Source of the DNA: Harmothoe impar | Taxonomy: Eukaryota > Annelida > Polychaeta > Phyllodocida > Polynoidae | Length of the DNA: 64,000 nt | Direction of reading: 5' to 3' | Assembly: GCA_947462335.1 (NCBI GenBank) | Contig: OX381715.1 | Location: 44,733,472 to 44,797,471 of the forward strand | In this document: positions 54,497 to 64,000 of the stretch, one piece after another | Layout: each line of letters starts with the position of its first letter | Position numbering within the stretch: position 1 is the stretch's first letter | The notes under the pieces: generated by a model | Databases searched by the model: none | What the model saw: only the letters and a program-made list of their open reading frames with translations | What the model was told of the DNA's origin: nothing | Program-made: the position numbers and the translations under genes

Positions 54497-55452
54497 CACT
54501 AAAACAAAAACACTGACTATGCCCATGTGCTCTGTATTCATATATGTGTGTATTTCAAGGTAGAACTTACTACTACTAATTGTTGTTAAAATGTAATTTC
54601 ATAAACATGTTTCCTCGTGTCTATATATAGACATGAGGAAAGCATTTGACACAGTCCACCATGGACGACTGTTAGACAAACTGGGGTCTATTGGCGCCAA
54701 TACATCAGTCTTAAGATGGTTCTTAACTTAGGCAACAGGGTAGATAACACCCTTGCAAATGGCAAAGTGTCAGATCCAACAATAGTGGCCTTTGGGGTCC
54801 CCCAAGGGTCCATCCTTGGGCCCCTACTTTTTTCAGTGTATATCAATGACATGCCTGAATGTGTAGAGAATTCCTAAGTTTTTTGTATGCTTACGATGCG
54901 GTCATGATTTCCGAAGGCAAGAGAGCTAAGGATCTTACCTGCATTGGTCAACCTGATCTGGACCTCATATTAAACTGGTGCGCCACAAATAGACTTACTA
55001 TAAAAAGTGATAAAACAATGCTTGTAATCTACGTCACCCCTGCAAAAACAGGTGGGGTTATCAACCCCATCTTGAAAATTGGTACTAATGATGTTGAAAG
55101 AGTCCAATCCTTTTGTTATCTTGGCGTAACCCTAGATGAGAATCTTAACATGAAATCGCACATTGCTGGTGTTCGGAAATGTGGTAATTTTAAGGTTAAG
55201 CAAACTCACAGAATACATGACTTGGTCGATAATAACACTTGCCTAATCATATATAAACATTGCACACTACGCACACTGGAATATTGTAATTTTATGATTG
55301 ACAGCGGAACTTTTCTTGACACGAAAAGCATTCAAACCATTCAAAATAGGGGTCTTCTCAACACATGAAAATCGCAGTGTGAACCGTGACTTTGTTTGAA
55401 TAAAAAATCTTACAAATCTTACATCTTACAAAGAACTTGTCCAGTTATCATT
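54497..55452 (+). repeat. Split direct repeat B2, interrupted by a LINE
   Basis: 54497-54620 matches B1; the match resumes at about 55429 (CAAAGAACTTGTCCAGTTATCATT) and ends at 55452. About 20 bases of B are missing at the insertion point. Confidence 0.85.
54630..55425 (+). pseudogene. LINE fragment: RT palm to C-terminus, 5' truncated
   Basis: It begins in RT with DMRKAFDTVHHGRLLDKLG, then stops and a frame change, then GVPQGSILGPLLFSVYINDM and, from 54859, FLYAYDAVMISEG. The usual FxxDD box reads AYDA here, so a catalytic aspartate is lost. The thumb follows (RLTIKSDKTMLVIY, SFCYLGVTLDENLNMKSHI). The 3' end is GAATAAAAAATCTTACAAATCTTAC, a short TCTTACAA repeat instead of poly(A), as in several CR1/L2-like LINEs. 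It could belong to the same family as the 25.3-26.6 kb fragment, but the two do not overlap. Confidence 0.85.
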
Positions 55453-57289
55453 ATGAAAAAGAAGTCTATTCACAAGTGCTGCAACCATGCATCCATTGAC
55501 TTCTTGAAAGGACACCAACCCTGTTGGGTTGGCATGATGCATTCCCAATGATGCACTCCCAAGGCTGCATTCATACATCGTGATGACAAAGGCCAAAGCA
55601 CTAGGCAGTCCCCAAAAGCTGATTGTTTTGCATTGCTAAAGTATTAATATTGATGTTGATGCTTATTTTTGGGTTGTGATGCTATAATGTGATGCTATAA
55701 CCCATTGTTGCTAGGCAACCAACTATTGCAGATACAAAATAAGAATCTTGATGGATTTATTGTATGTGGTCTCTGGGGCATGTATCATCAGAATATGTGT
55801 GGGATCAATATTAACTATAGGAAATTGACTTCTGCATGTTAACCTTGGCTTGGACCGAGAGTGGTACCTGTCACCTGCCAGGCCTGCGTCAGGGACTGAG
55901 CTGAGCAGGGGGTGGGGTTTACTATGGATAGACTCAGGTCCCAAGATTAAAAATCCAAATGACTTTTAATGCATATTAAACACACCTCAAAAAGGGGTAT
56001 GTCTAACTGTTTTCATTATGAAAATGAAGGATGATATGTACGTAATATGTATTTCTAAATGTTATTGTAGTGAAAATGAAGGATGATATGTGCAGTTTAT
56101 GCTATTAAAATACTTCAATTCGTTTTGATTAGTGGGAATGCATTGTTACCAGATTCATAGTAAACGAGTAATTTCATGTCAAAAGAGGCAGACTAAAGGT
56201 ATGCGTTTGACATAAGGTCAAAAAAGAAGGTATGTTTCAGGTAAGATGGGAAGAAAGGGTCGGTAGGTCGTATGTTTTTTTTTGTTTTTATTTAATGTTA
56301 ACATGAAGGTAGTAGCCATCCTCCGTGTAAACCCTATAAATGACCTAAAAAGTGCAAAAATATGAAATTCTCATTAAAATTGCACCGACCCTAGTTTACT
56401 AGGCCTGAAACAAACCCTTTTTTTGGCCTAGGATGAATGTACCCCAGCATAGATAGCTGCCGTTATGGCGTACAGGATGCAGTATGTGGGTTCCGTCCCC
56501 AGCACGCACCCTCTGTGCCCCACATCCCACATCCGGGTCCTGAAGGAGTCTACAAGGCTAGAGGCAGGGATAAGTGCCAGTGGTCCGGGTGTAGCCCCAT
56601 CACATGAAGCCATTGCACTATAAGTATGTACTCTGCTGCTGCTAAAGCTGTCAATAAACAAATTATAGCAGATCGATGCAATTTAGTATATATGTCTTTC
56701 ATGTTTTTGTTTTCAGCTTCGTTTCTTAAATTTGATGTGTACCATTTGAACTAAAAGATAAAAATAAAATAATGTAAAAAATAAATACATACATACATCC
56801 ATACACACACATCCATACACACATCCATGTACACATACACACACACACTTATGTAGAAGCTGCCCGTGACCAGCACCAAGCCGGCTGTACACGCAGGTTC
56901 CCACGCACCGACAGCCTGCTGCCTCCCACTGGCAGCAGGCTCACTATACAGACACATCTACTCAGCTCACAGCATACTACCCGTATCACTATTACTTACC
57001 AGGATCACATGTGGTATGGTGGCTATATACAAGGTATATGTTACTCCACCATTAGTGATGCACTAATAGCTTGTAGGGAAAGCATGAGTGAGCTGTATCG
57101 CTAAATAATGCACGAGCCGAAGGCGAGTGCATTATTAAGGCAATATAGCAAACAAATGCTTTCCCAACAAGCCTTTAATGCGTCTATACCACTATTTCTC
57201 CAAATATATGAATATGATATCGTATGAGGCCTACCTTTTTCAATTGTCCATTTTGTTTCGGGGATCAACTAGCAGACTCGCCAGCAAGT
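55453..57289. other. No gene; CATA/CACA microsatellite
   Basis: ACATACATCCATACACAC-type repeats at 56785-56850. The remaining open frames are short with no domain. AATGAAGGATGATATGT occurs twice (about 56024 and 56075), a local duplication. Confidence 0.5.
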
Positions 57290-57830
57290 GCCATGATTCT
57301 CCCAGTGGTACCAAATACGTAGTGAATAACATCCAAATGTGGCGAAATTAGACCATGACAGGGTTAATCCTTCAATCCGGTACATGCTTAGAGCTCCTTC
57401 TTGATGTTCCCGTGTAGAAATAGCCTTTTAATTGCGTAAATTCCTTATATTTCGACATTTTGCGATTGATACCAGCTCGCCGGTTAGGTTCTCGTGTACT
57501 TAGTAGGACTATGTAAAACTAACACGCCAAAGCCGAGTGACTAATGTGCCCTATGACACTCGAATTGGCGGTGTTGGTTGCGTCAGTCAGTCACGTGATC
57601 TATACCGTCTCCTTGTTTACTACTCCCGGCGTTTTGGTATCGATCGGAAAATGCGGAATTATGAGGATTTTACGCAATTAAAAGGGTAAAACAGCACGGC
57701 ATCATCAATAAGGATATATATATATGTACTGGATTGAAGGAATAAGCCTGACATGCTCTAATTTGGCCACATTTGGATGTAATTCAACATGCATTCACCG
57801 GACCATCAACAAAATCATGGCGACAAGGTA
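57290..57830. mobile_element. Foldback element with long inverted arms
   Basis: About 200 bases at 57290-57500 are the diverged inverted complement of 57620-57825. Anchors are ACATCCAAATGTGGC, ATCCTTCAATCC, CTTTTAATTGCGTAAA and CGATTGATACCA on the left, each found inverted on the right. No transposase. The exact ends are not clear. Confidence 0.75.
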
Positions 57831-57865
57831 AGTCACCGTTGGCTTCTTCCCATATTGAATGTGTC

Positions 57866-57945
57866 GTCTTCATGGCGCATGAGGTTAGGCGCTCGCGTTT
57901 GGCCTCAGCGGCCGGGGTTCGCAACCCGGACGAGTCACACTAATT
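57866..57945 (+). mobile_element. tRNA-like SINE head (probable)
   Basis: GGGGTTCGCAACCCGGAC matches a T-arm/B box, preceded by TTAGGCGCTCGCGTTTGGCC. No acceptor stem pairs, so it is not called a tRNA gene. Confidence 0.45.
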
Positions 57946-58337
57946 TCGTAGCCAAAATGGCTATGCATATCTTTCATTAGGTTGTTAAAATATATAGAAA
58001 CGTCTTAAAAAATTAATTCTGAGCGTGCGTTAGCCTGAGATAACCGCACGGCAAATATCCACTCTCGGCACTGGAAATGCCAGAATTGTGGTATAACTAT
58101 GTACAACCCAACACGAGGAGGCCACGCTGGGTGGTCTAGCTTGGTCTGCCTTTGCCTGTCTCTACAATACATGATCTGCATTCAGCATGCCGGGTCTACA
58201 TGCCATGAAGTTTCACTGTGCATGTGAGAAGTTATTGCTCCAAGGGTAAGACACTCCCACAGAAGATATTATCTTGGTTTGTACAGTTATTGCAGTATCT
58301 TAGGCACTCAACAGCTGCACCATCCTGGCTGCACACA

Positions 58338-58750
58338 CTATGGCCCGGGGGGCTACTCACTCTATGACATTACCCGCCGACTGCCAAACTACTGCCCACC
58401 TGAAAACAGGAGTCACTAAACCACCGCCCTCATAACTGCAAAGGACCACCCCCTGATTCCTTACAGATAGGCCACCGCCCCTGTTATTCCAGGGACCCCT
58501 GTAATAATACATGTATTTCCTGATGCAAATAGTACAGTAAACATGGGATATTCATTGTACTCCATATATTTATCATTTACACCTTACTGAGACCCACTTA
58601 CTGCCCCCTCCTCTACAGTTACTGCACCCTATTTTTGAGGGCGTCGAGAGTCACCGCCCCCTTATTTTGAGTCCCACCGCTACCGCTTCCTTGGGGCGTT
58701 TGGAGGTGGGTAGTCATTTCCAATCTGAGTGACCCCCCCGGGCACTATGG
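58338..58750. mobile_element. Inverted-repeat element with CCCGGGGGG ends
   Basis: CTATGGCCCGGGGGGCTACT at 58338 is complementary to the right end, GAGTGACCCCCCCGGGCACTATGG (58727-58750), with small differences. The interior is rich in ACCGCCCC. Related sequence at 10661-11090. Confidence 0.55.
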
Positions 58751-60382
58751 GTAGACCTATAACCAGTGCACATCTCTTCATTCCCAGAACCCACCGCACT
58801 GATGGAGGTCATCAGATCGTCAGTTACCCAGGGGGTATTTGTAGCCTACTTCCAGCTGGTCAGCTCACTTCCGGCCTGTCTGGCACCAGGGGGCTTTTGA
58901 GGGGGGGGACAAGAAATTATGCTCCTTTTCAACGGAATAGGCTGTGCATTTATATATATGGTTTAAATCGGGGGGGGGGGGCATTATGCGAGGGTGCTTC
59001 AAATGTTCTGCTCACTCTAGACGGGGGGGGGGGGGGCATAAGAAGATTTCATATCTTGGCGCGCGACCCCCACCTCACCTGTTATTAATGGTCACTTCCT
59101 TCACGCATGAAGGCTCCATCAACTCACCGTCCTGCCATCTTGGAAATCAGGCAATTGTTTGCAGGAAGGAAAAGAGGCGAACCTCCCTAGTAAGTTAGTG
59201 TGGACTACCATTAATCATCCACCCAAAGGAATCCATTATCACTAGAAGGGCTAGAGCCTCCTCTACCTAAACCAACACTGTGCCCCATTGAATTTGAGCG
59301 ATAAAGAAAGCATAATTAATCAAAGTGCTCATTTATTTTTATCAGCAGCGGTGGGTTGGTGGCTTTGTGAGAGGAACCAAAAGGATCTGGACCCACACAT
59401 GTACAATGTCATCTCTGAAGTGGTATTCCAGAAACAGGCCGGCATGCAGGATGCGGCTCTACCTCCTAGCCCTATATCGATAGTTTAATTCCGCTCGACC
59501 AGCCACACCTTTCCTGAGCTCCCTCTTTCTTACTGATCTTAGTACATGGAGAGCTTGGTTTATTTAACTGAAAGTTATATATACCAGAACAGATCAAAAT
59601 CGCCCAATTGACCACTAGATTTTCAGAATCTTTCTCAGGCTAGCCACTAGTAATGTTCAGAGTATCCCATCATCAAATATCACTCTTTGTTTTTAGCTGG
59701 GCCATTGATGGTACTTCTACCAATCAGTACTACGGAACCAGAAAAAAATCTGCGCTCTTCTAGTTGTGGGAGGCGATTAAAATATGGGGAAATTTCCCCA
59801 TATTATTATAGCCTATTTCTACTCCCTCAATCCATGGTTAAGCACATGCTGTAGTATAGTATAGGCCTATGTCGACTTTGTGTGTCATTGATGCTATTAT
59901 TTATATGTAGACGTCTATGAGGGGGGTCTTTTTTTCAACCTATTCGGAGAGGGGTCTTCTTTTTTACATTTTCATTTTGCAAAACGCACGTCCCCCTCCC
60001 TGCCATAAATACTGAAAGCTCCCTTATTGGAGTTCATGATCAGTATGACATACAAACATAACATACTGTCCACATTTGAGCGCAAAGTGCTAAAACCAGA
60101 ATATCCAAATATATGTTTGTGCCATGGTTCATGTCATTATGATGTGTAAATATGTGTCATGGTGCGTCAATTAGTGTCATGTTGTGCCACTTACAAAAGG
60201 TGCACGTTCCAGAAACAGACTGTTTCTACTGTTGTGGGGACGTTGTGAGGATGGGAAGAGGGTCACTCTGGGTCACACATGGCGTGATGTAGCCCTTGGT
60301 ACTTTGATACCAATAGGATTAGCCTAATTCAGTAATGGGCATTATGAGCAGCCCCGGGTGTGCACCACGTACAGCCTGCTTG
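58751..60382. other. No gene found
   Basis: Poly-G runs near 58970 and 59025. The overlapping open frames there are glycine artefacts. Nothing else assignable. Confidence 0.5.
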
Positions 60383-60464
60383 CCCAGTGGGCACAAAATT
60401 CCGTTTAACGTTGAATCAGCATTGTTAACCAGCTTTCAATGTTGATTCAATGGTCTGTGCTCAC
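60383..60464. mobile_element. 108-bp MITE family, shortened copy 2
   Basis: Begins CCCAGTGGGCACAAAATTCC, with TTGAATCAGCATTG and AATGTTGATTCAATG inside. The right end (GTGCTCAC) is decayed and the copy is about 25 bases short. Confidence 0.75.
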
Positions 60465-60979
60465 AAAACGGGCTAATATTGCATAGCCAGATGCATATAC
60501 TCATTCCCTACGCTGTAATAAACAAATTTCAAGGGAAATTGTGTATTTTGCAATACTTTGAATATTTGATATTTGGTAACTGGTTATATTGAGCCAGTAC
60601 ATTGGTTTCATTTACCATTTAGAATACTATATAGCTGTTATGATATTACTAAACAAGAAAAATGTGGCTTTGACCACGGTTTGGTTTGCTGATCAAAGCC
60701 GCATTCCCAGTGAAAAAAAACACGTTATTTCAACGCTAGAAATAACATCATCAGAAGGTTTAAAACATTAACCGTCACTGCACTTTCTGAAGGTTTTATA
60801 TACGTCAAAACATGAACTCAAAATAACTTTAAAATAACGTTTGTTAATTACGTTTTTTTGAGGTAGAAAGAAAAAAAAAGTTTCATGTGACCTGAGTAAA
60901 ATCTCTTATATACATATATTTTAGAGCTTTAAATTCAAATTTTTTCCGCATTATCCCAATGACTTTTTATTTCTTAATA
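60465..60979. other. No gene; AACGTTATT-rich patch
   Basis: 60705-60860 contains CCAGTG followed by inverted AACGTTATTT-like blocks, probably a MITE related to 47320-47490. Non-coding. Confidence 0.45.
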
Positions 60980-61445
60980 AAGGTGAAAGTCCCTATTCCC
61001 CCATATTGAAAACAGTTTCAGGCCTCCTAAGAAATTTACAGAGGGTTCCTTAAATACTATAGAATCCATTGGGCAAAAAAAATTTGGGGGTACCCATACT
61101 ATCTTTTGTGCTGCGATGGCTTATGCAAGGGGTCATATATTTTCTTAATTTTTCACATTCCTGGAAGAAACCAGTTAAACCATATATTATCCACCAGATT
61201 TTTTCATATAAACCATGGATATGTGATGTATCTATACTAAGGAACAAGGATAAGAATAAAAAATGCTTGTCGAAAAGTTCTTTTTGGTTTTATTTTGGAC
61301 TTGATGCTTGAAGTAACAGATGACATTTTCGTTTTTGGCCCACACTTATCTAACATAATATCTAAGTAAGAAAAACAGTTTCAGGCCTCATGTAATTTTA
61401 ATATGGTGAAGATTATGGCCATAGCTTGGTATTTATCCAAAAAAA
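60980..61445 (+). repeat. Dispersed repeat, copy 2
   Basis: Second copy of the 10257-10660 repeat, same orientation, with the same anchors (AACCATGGATATGTGATGTA, AAGATTATGGCCATA) and a few extra bases. Confidence 0.75.
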
Positions 61446-61599
61446 AGGAGGGGTACCGCCACTCGTTTCTTCAGAAATTGAACATGAACATGACATACGG
61501 TGGCAAGTGACAAGTCTGTACACACCAGTGTACACCACCACTAGGTAGGAGCATAATGCAGGACTACAGTTTAGCCTCTCCCCAAACCAGTCAGGCCTC

Positions 61600-61670
61600 T
61601 ATAGCTACATGCATAGAGAGCTGGCCCAGAGTGAGAGGTCCCTGGTTCAAATCTTGCCAAGGTATCCTTT
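61600..61670 (+). mobile_element. tRNA-derived SINE head (probable)
   Basis: TGGTTCAAATCTTGCC at about 61641 (B-box-like) with TAGCTACATGCATAGAGAGC upstream. No tRNA fold. Confidence 0.45.
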
Positions 61671-61989
61671 GAGGGAAATAATCTTTCCCACTTAGTTTAG
61701 CATGTATCTTGTCCAAAAGCATGCAGAAAATTCTGCTTTACTTATGCATTTATGATATATTAGAATATGACATAGCTTCATTAGAAATTATTGCTTCTTT
61801 ATGGATATTAGAAACAACATTGATACTGGAGTTGTTCAGAAGCAAGCCACCAGATGGGGCTATGGTGACCATTTGGTGAGGATTTGCTAGTTCCATAAAC
61901 CCTGCCGGTGGGCGAGTGCGTGAATACTGGCTTTAACCCTTAAGCCTACTAACACATCAGTTCATTAGTTGTAGGTCCAATCCTTTGGA

Positions 61990-62063
61990 CCCTTTAATTA
62001 TTTATATGTATATATATCTATATATCTATATATATATATACATATATATGTATATGTATACAA

Positions 62064-62110
<47 letters not shown>
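61990..62110. repeat. (TA)n microsatellite
   Basis: TATATATCTATATATATA-type sequence, pure TA at 62070-62110. It directly precedes the LTR and was probably the insertion target. Confidence 0.9.
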
Positions 62111-62114
<4 letters not shown>

Positions 62115-62585
62115 GGGGCATGATATTACATATTAATCTCATACACAGTATTTCCGGGTAACGTCTGTTTACTCGGCTTCTCTACCTGGAGCTAGTGCAC
62201 ACAGTTCCCGGGGAGGGCGCAGGTCCTCTCCAGGTAACCGTGTGCCGCTCTCAGGTGGGCTGCCGACCCACCCATCTGGCCACGTGACCTAAGAGCCGGT
62301 GATTATATAAGACCCGTGTGTTTACCTGGAAGGCAGTCAGTGCAGGCCCGACTGACGATAGACTTCACTATGTCCAACCGTGCGGACAACGTTGTATACT
62401 AAGACTATACTGACCGTTTCCTATATCCATAGAGAAACCTGATTTACCTGTGTGTATTGATTCTACACTGATCGTTCCCTTTGTGAAGGAACCAAAGTTG
62501 TTTTTGTAATAAAGACTGATATTCTCGCACCTGGAAACTGCCGTGATCGTTGTTCCTTAAACTAGAATAACTACGAACCACCACA
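62111..62585 (+). repeat. 5' LTR, family B, copy 2
   Basis: 475 bp, TGCAGGGGCATGATATTAC to CCACCACA. TATATAA near 62304 and GTAATAAAG near 62507 are the promoter and polyadenylation signals. The second base pair of the usual TGTA start is changed to TGCA. Confidence 0.9.
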
Positions 62586-62586
62586 C

Positions 62587-62601
62587 TGGTGCCGTGACCA
62601 G
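62587..62601 (+). promoter_or_regulatory. Primer binding site, tRNA-His
   Basis: TGGTGCCGTGACCAG, identical to the sites at 30234 and 17547. Confidence 0.85.
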
Positions 62602-62685
62602 TAGCAGCAAAGGTAGCAGAACAAATTAATTGTTCGGGAATATGTTCGGGTTATACTGAACAGGAAGTCCTTAAGTGGACGGACA

Positions 62686-64000
62686 ATGGCTACAGGTGGT
62701 AGCCCGGGAGGCTTAGGCACAGAGCTGAGTGAGGGGGAGTTGGAATCAACTCGCCTGGAGACGGCAGGGGTGGACCCTGTGGAGGGCTTACCCAGTGGGC
62801 ACAGAACATTGAATCAACATTGATAAACGGTTGTCAATGTTGATTCAGTGTTGATTTAACGTTTATTCAACATTGAACTCAATTTTGTGCCCACTGGGTA
62901 AGGCCAGAGCAGAAGAAGAGGAAAGTCCAGGATCTTTCCTGGGTGAGCCCCTATGTAGGGGATGAGAAATTCCAGAGGATGGACTCTACTGGGAGAATGT
63001 CCGATTGGACAAACAGTCAATGGAGGATCAGTATGCTGCATTGACTGAGGAATTGACATCCCTAGTAAAAGAAAGGGATGAGATCCTCTCTGAGAATCAG
63101 AGAACAAAAGGGGCTCTGTTGGAAGAGAGGGAATGGTTGATAGAGGACAACCAGTATATGAAAAAGAAAGTGGCTCAGGAATCGCATGAATTTCAAAAGA
63201 TTCAAGCACGGATTGTTGAGAACCGGAAAGAGAATGAACACTCTGAGTCTCTTAAGGAGAAGTATGAGAAGGAATTGAAACAATACTCCAGAGAATGGTA
63301 TGTCCTGAAACAGGGTACAGAGGAGCTCGAGAAGGTTGGTCAAGGATAATGAATCCACCAGAACGCAAATTCTGGAAGAAACTGAAGAGTTGGAAAGGAA
63401 ACGGAAAGCTCAGGTGGAAGCAGTATGTTCCCTGGAAGCCAGGAAAACTCTCCTGCAGGTTGAATTGACAAAGGCAATAGAAAAACAGGGGGTGGAGGTT
63501 GGAAAGGACCACTTTCCAGCAGAGATGCCTGAAACTGTTCTGGACAACACGCTTACTGGTAGTAAGGTGGAAGCATAACCTCAGTTTGATCCATTTATTA
63601 ATAACAATGGATTGAGGAATGTGGAAGACTCTGTGTATAGAAGCAGAGGGAAGGATTCAAGGAGAGTGAATGTTACCGGGCGCTCTCTTGAACGGGAACC
63701 AGTTAACCAAGACATTATTGGTCAAGTTAACAGGGAAATATCCCCAGAGGAGGAAGTGTCTCGACATTATAGAAATATATTTCGAGATGAAGTGGTGAAC
63801 CATAGTTATGGCTCATTGAATCCCTTTTCGGGGGATGACCTGGCTCAGTATCCGGGGGATTATGATAGCAAGGGCAATTATAAATATTGCCCGGATACCA
63901 CTTATTCATATCCACCGCCGGCCGCTAAAACACACACAGGGGTCAATAAGGACCCTGGGAACAGGCCGAGGGATGATGTGAATAAGGGGTCCCAACAGGG
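62686..64000 (+). pseudogene. gag: Gag of family B, copy 2, broken
   Basis: The ATG at 62686 opens MATGGSPGGLGTELSEG, but the MITE at 62791 brings in a stop. Downstream pieces in different frames (63005-63349, 63336-63578, about 63700-64000) are charged and coiled-coil-like (LVKERDEILSENQRTKGALL). They then match the minus-strand gag (EEEVSRHYRN, NHSYGSLNPFSGDD). The protein would form the particle. Inactive because of the MITE and at least one further frame change near 63340. Confidence 0.8.
62791..62898. mobile_element. 108-bp palindromic MITE, copy 3, inside gag
   Basis: CCCAGTGGGCACAGAACATTG to the inverted TTTTGTGCCCACTGGG, exactly 108 bp as at 8413-8520, with TA on both sides (62789-62790, 62899-62900). 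The empty site reads GGCTTAAGGCC. Confidence 0.9.

Larger units (their letters stand above)
47881..55452 (+). mobile_element. Ngaro/PAT-like YR retrotransposon with split direct repeats, decayed
   Basis: The order A1 (47881) - gag - RT/RNase H - tyrosine recombinase - B1 - A2 - B2 (to 55452) is the diagnostic layout of Ngaro and PAT YR retrotransposons. ATCATT stands at the start of A1, at the B1/A2 junction and at the end of B2. The genes carry several stops and frameshifts. A 1.4-kb TIR element interrupts RNase H and a LINE fragment interrupts B2. Without the inserts the element is about 5.4 kb. Confidence 0.9.
62111..64000 (+). mobile_element. Ty3/Gypsy element, family B, second copy (5' part)
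   Basis: LTR, tRNA-His primer site and gag run off the end of the window. LTR and gag match the minus-strand element at 12010-18038. Gag carries a MITE and frame changes, so the copy looks inactive. The rest lies beyond base 64000. Confidence 0.92.

Noticed and set aside
57866..57945. Possible tRNA gene
   Set aside because: T-arm-like sequence is present but no acceptor stem or convincing anticodon arm; better read as a SINE head.

Overview
This is a stretch of animal (metazoan) nuclear DNA made almost entirely of transposable elements and simple repeats. I find no convincing host gene, no rRNA gene and no intact tRNA gene. The element mix (tyrosine-recombinase retrotransposons of the Ngaro/DIRS kind, Ty3/Gypsy LTR elements primed by tRNA-His, LINE fragments, tRNA-derived SINE heads and many short palindromic MITEs) fits a repeat-rich marine invertebrate or basal chordate. 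I cannot name the species from sequence alone. There is one 200-base assembly gap (5341-5540) beside a very long purine tract.

Layout. 1-4372: 3' part of a tyrosine-recombinase (YR) retrotransposon with intact RT-RNase H and YR frames, followed by an expanded B-A-B-A-B terminal repeat block. 4381-7312: tandem repeats, the gap, a GA-rich tract and a 39-bp minisatellite. 7867-11415: inverted-repeat elements, a 108-bp MITE, a dispersed repeat and a tandem duplication. 12010-18038 (minus strand): a decayed, 3'-truncated Ty3/Gypsy element (family B here), interrupted by a 479-bp insertion. 22.7-25.0 kb: decayed gag and the start of RT from another YR element. 25.3-26.6 kb: LINE fragment. 26.6-27.7 kb: a repeat carrying a Harbinger-type MITE.

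29796-42477 is the centrepiece: a 12.7-kb Ty3/Gypsy element (family A) with 437-bp LTRs that differ at one position and a 4-bp target duplication. It encodes a coiled-coil plus zinc-knuckle Gag split by one in-frame TGA, a Pol (protease, RT, RNase H, integrase) reached through a textbook -1 frameshift signal, and then a third 1137-residue frame. That frame encodes a lysine-rich, zinc-finger-like protein rather than an envelope. It is preceded by a TATA-less promoter-like segment with CCAAT, NRF-1 and YY1-type motifs. This extra gene and its apparent private promoter are the best candidate here for something undescribed.

43.3-45.9 kb: SINE heads and GGGACC-ended MITEs nested in one another. 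47881-55452: a complete but decayed Ngaro/PAT-like YR retrotransposon with diagnostic split direct repeats (A1-genes-B1-A2-B2), itself invaded by a 1.4-kb TIR element and by a truncated LINE. 57.3-61.7 kb: a foldback element, further TIR elements and dispersed repeats. 62111-64000: the start of a second family B Gypsy copy on the plus strand, inserted next to a TA microsatellite and with the 108-bp MITE inside its gag.

The elements do not cooperate as an operon or pathway. The relationships are nesting and family sharing: both Gypsy families use the same tRNA-His primer site, MITE copies recur across the window, and the order of insertion can be read from who interrupts whom.
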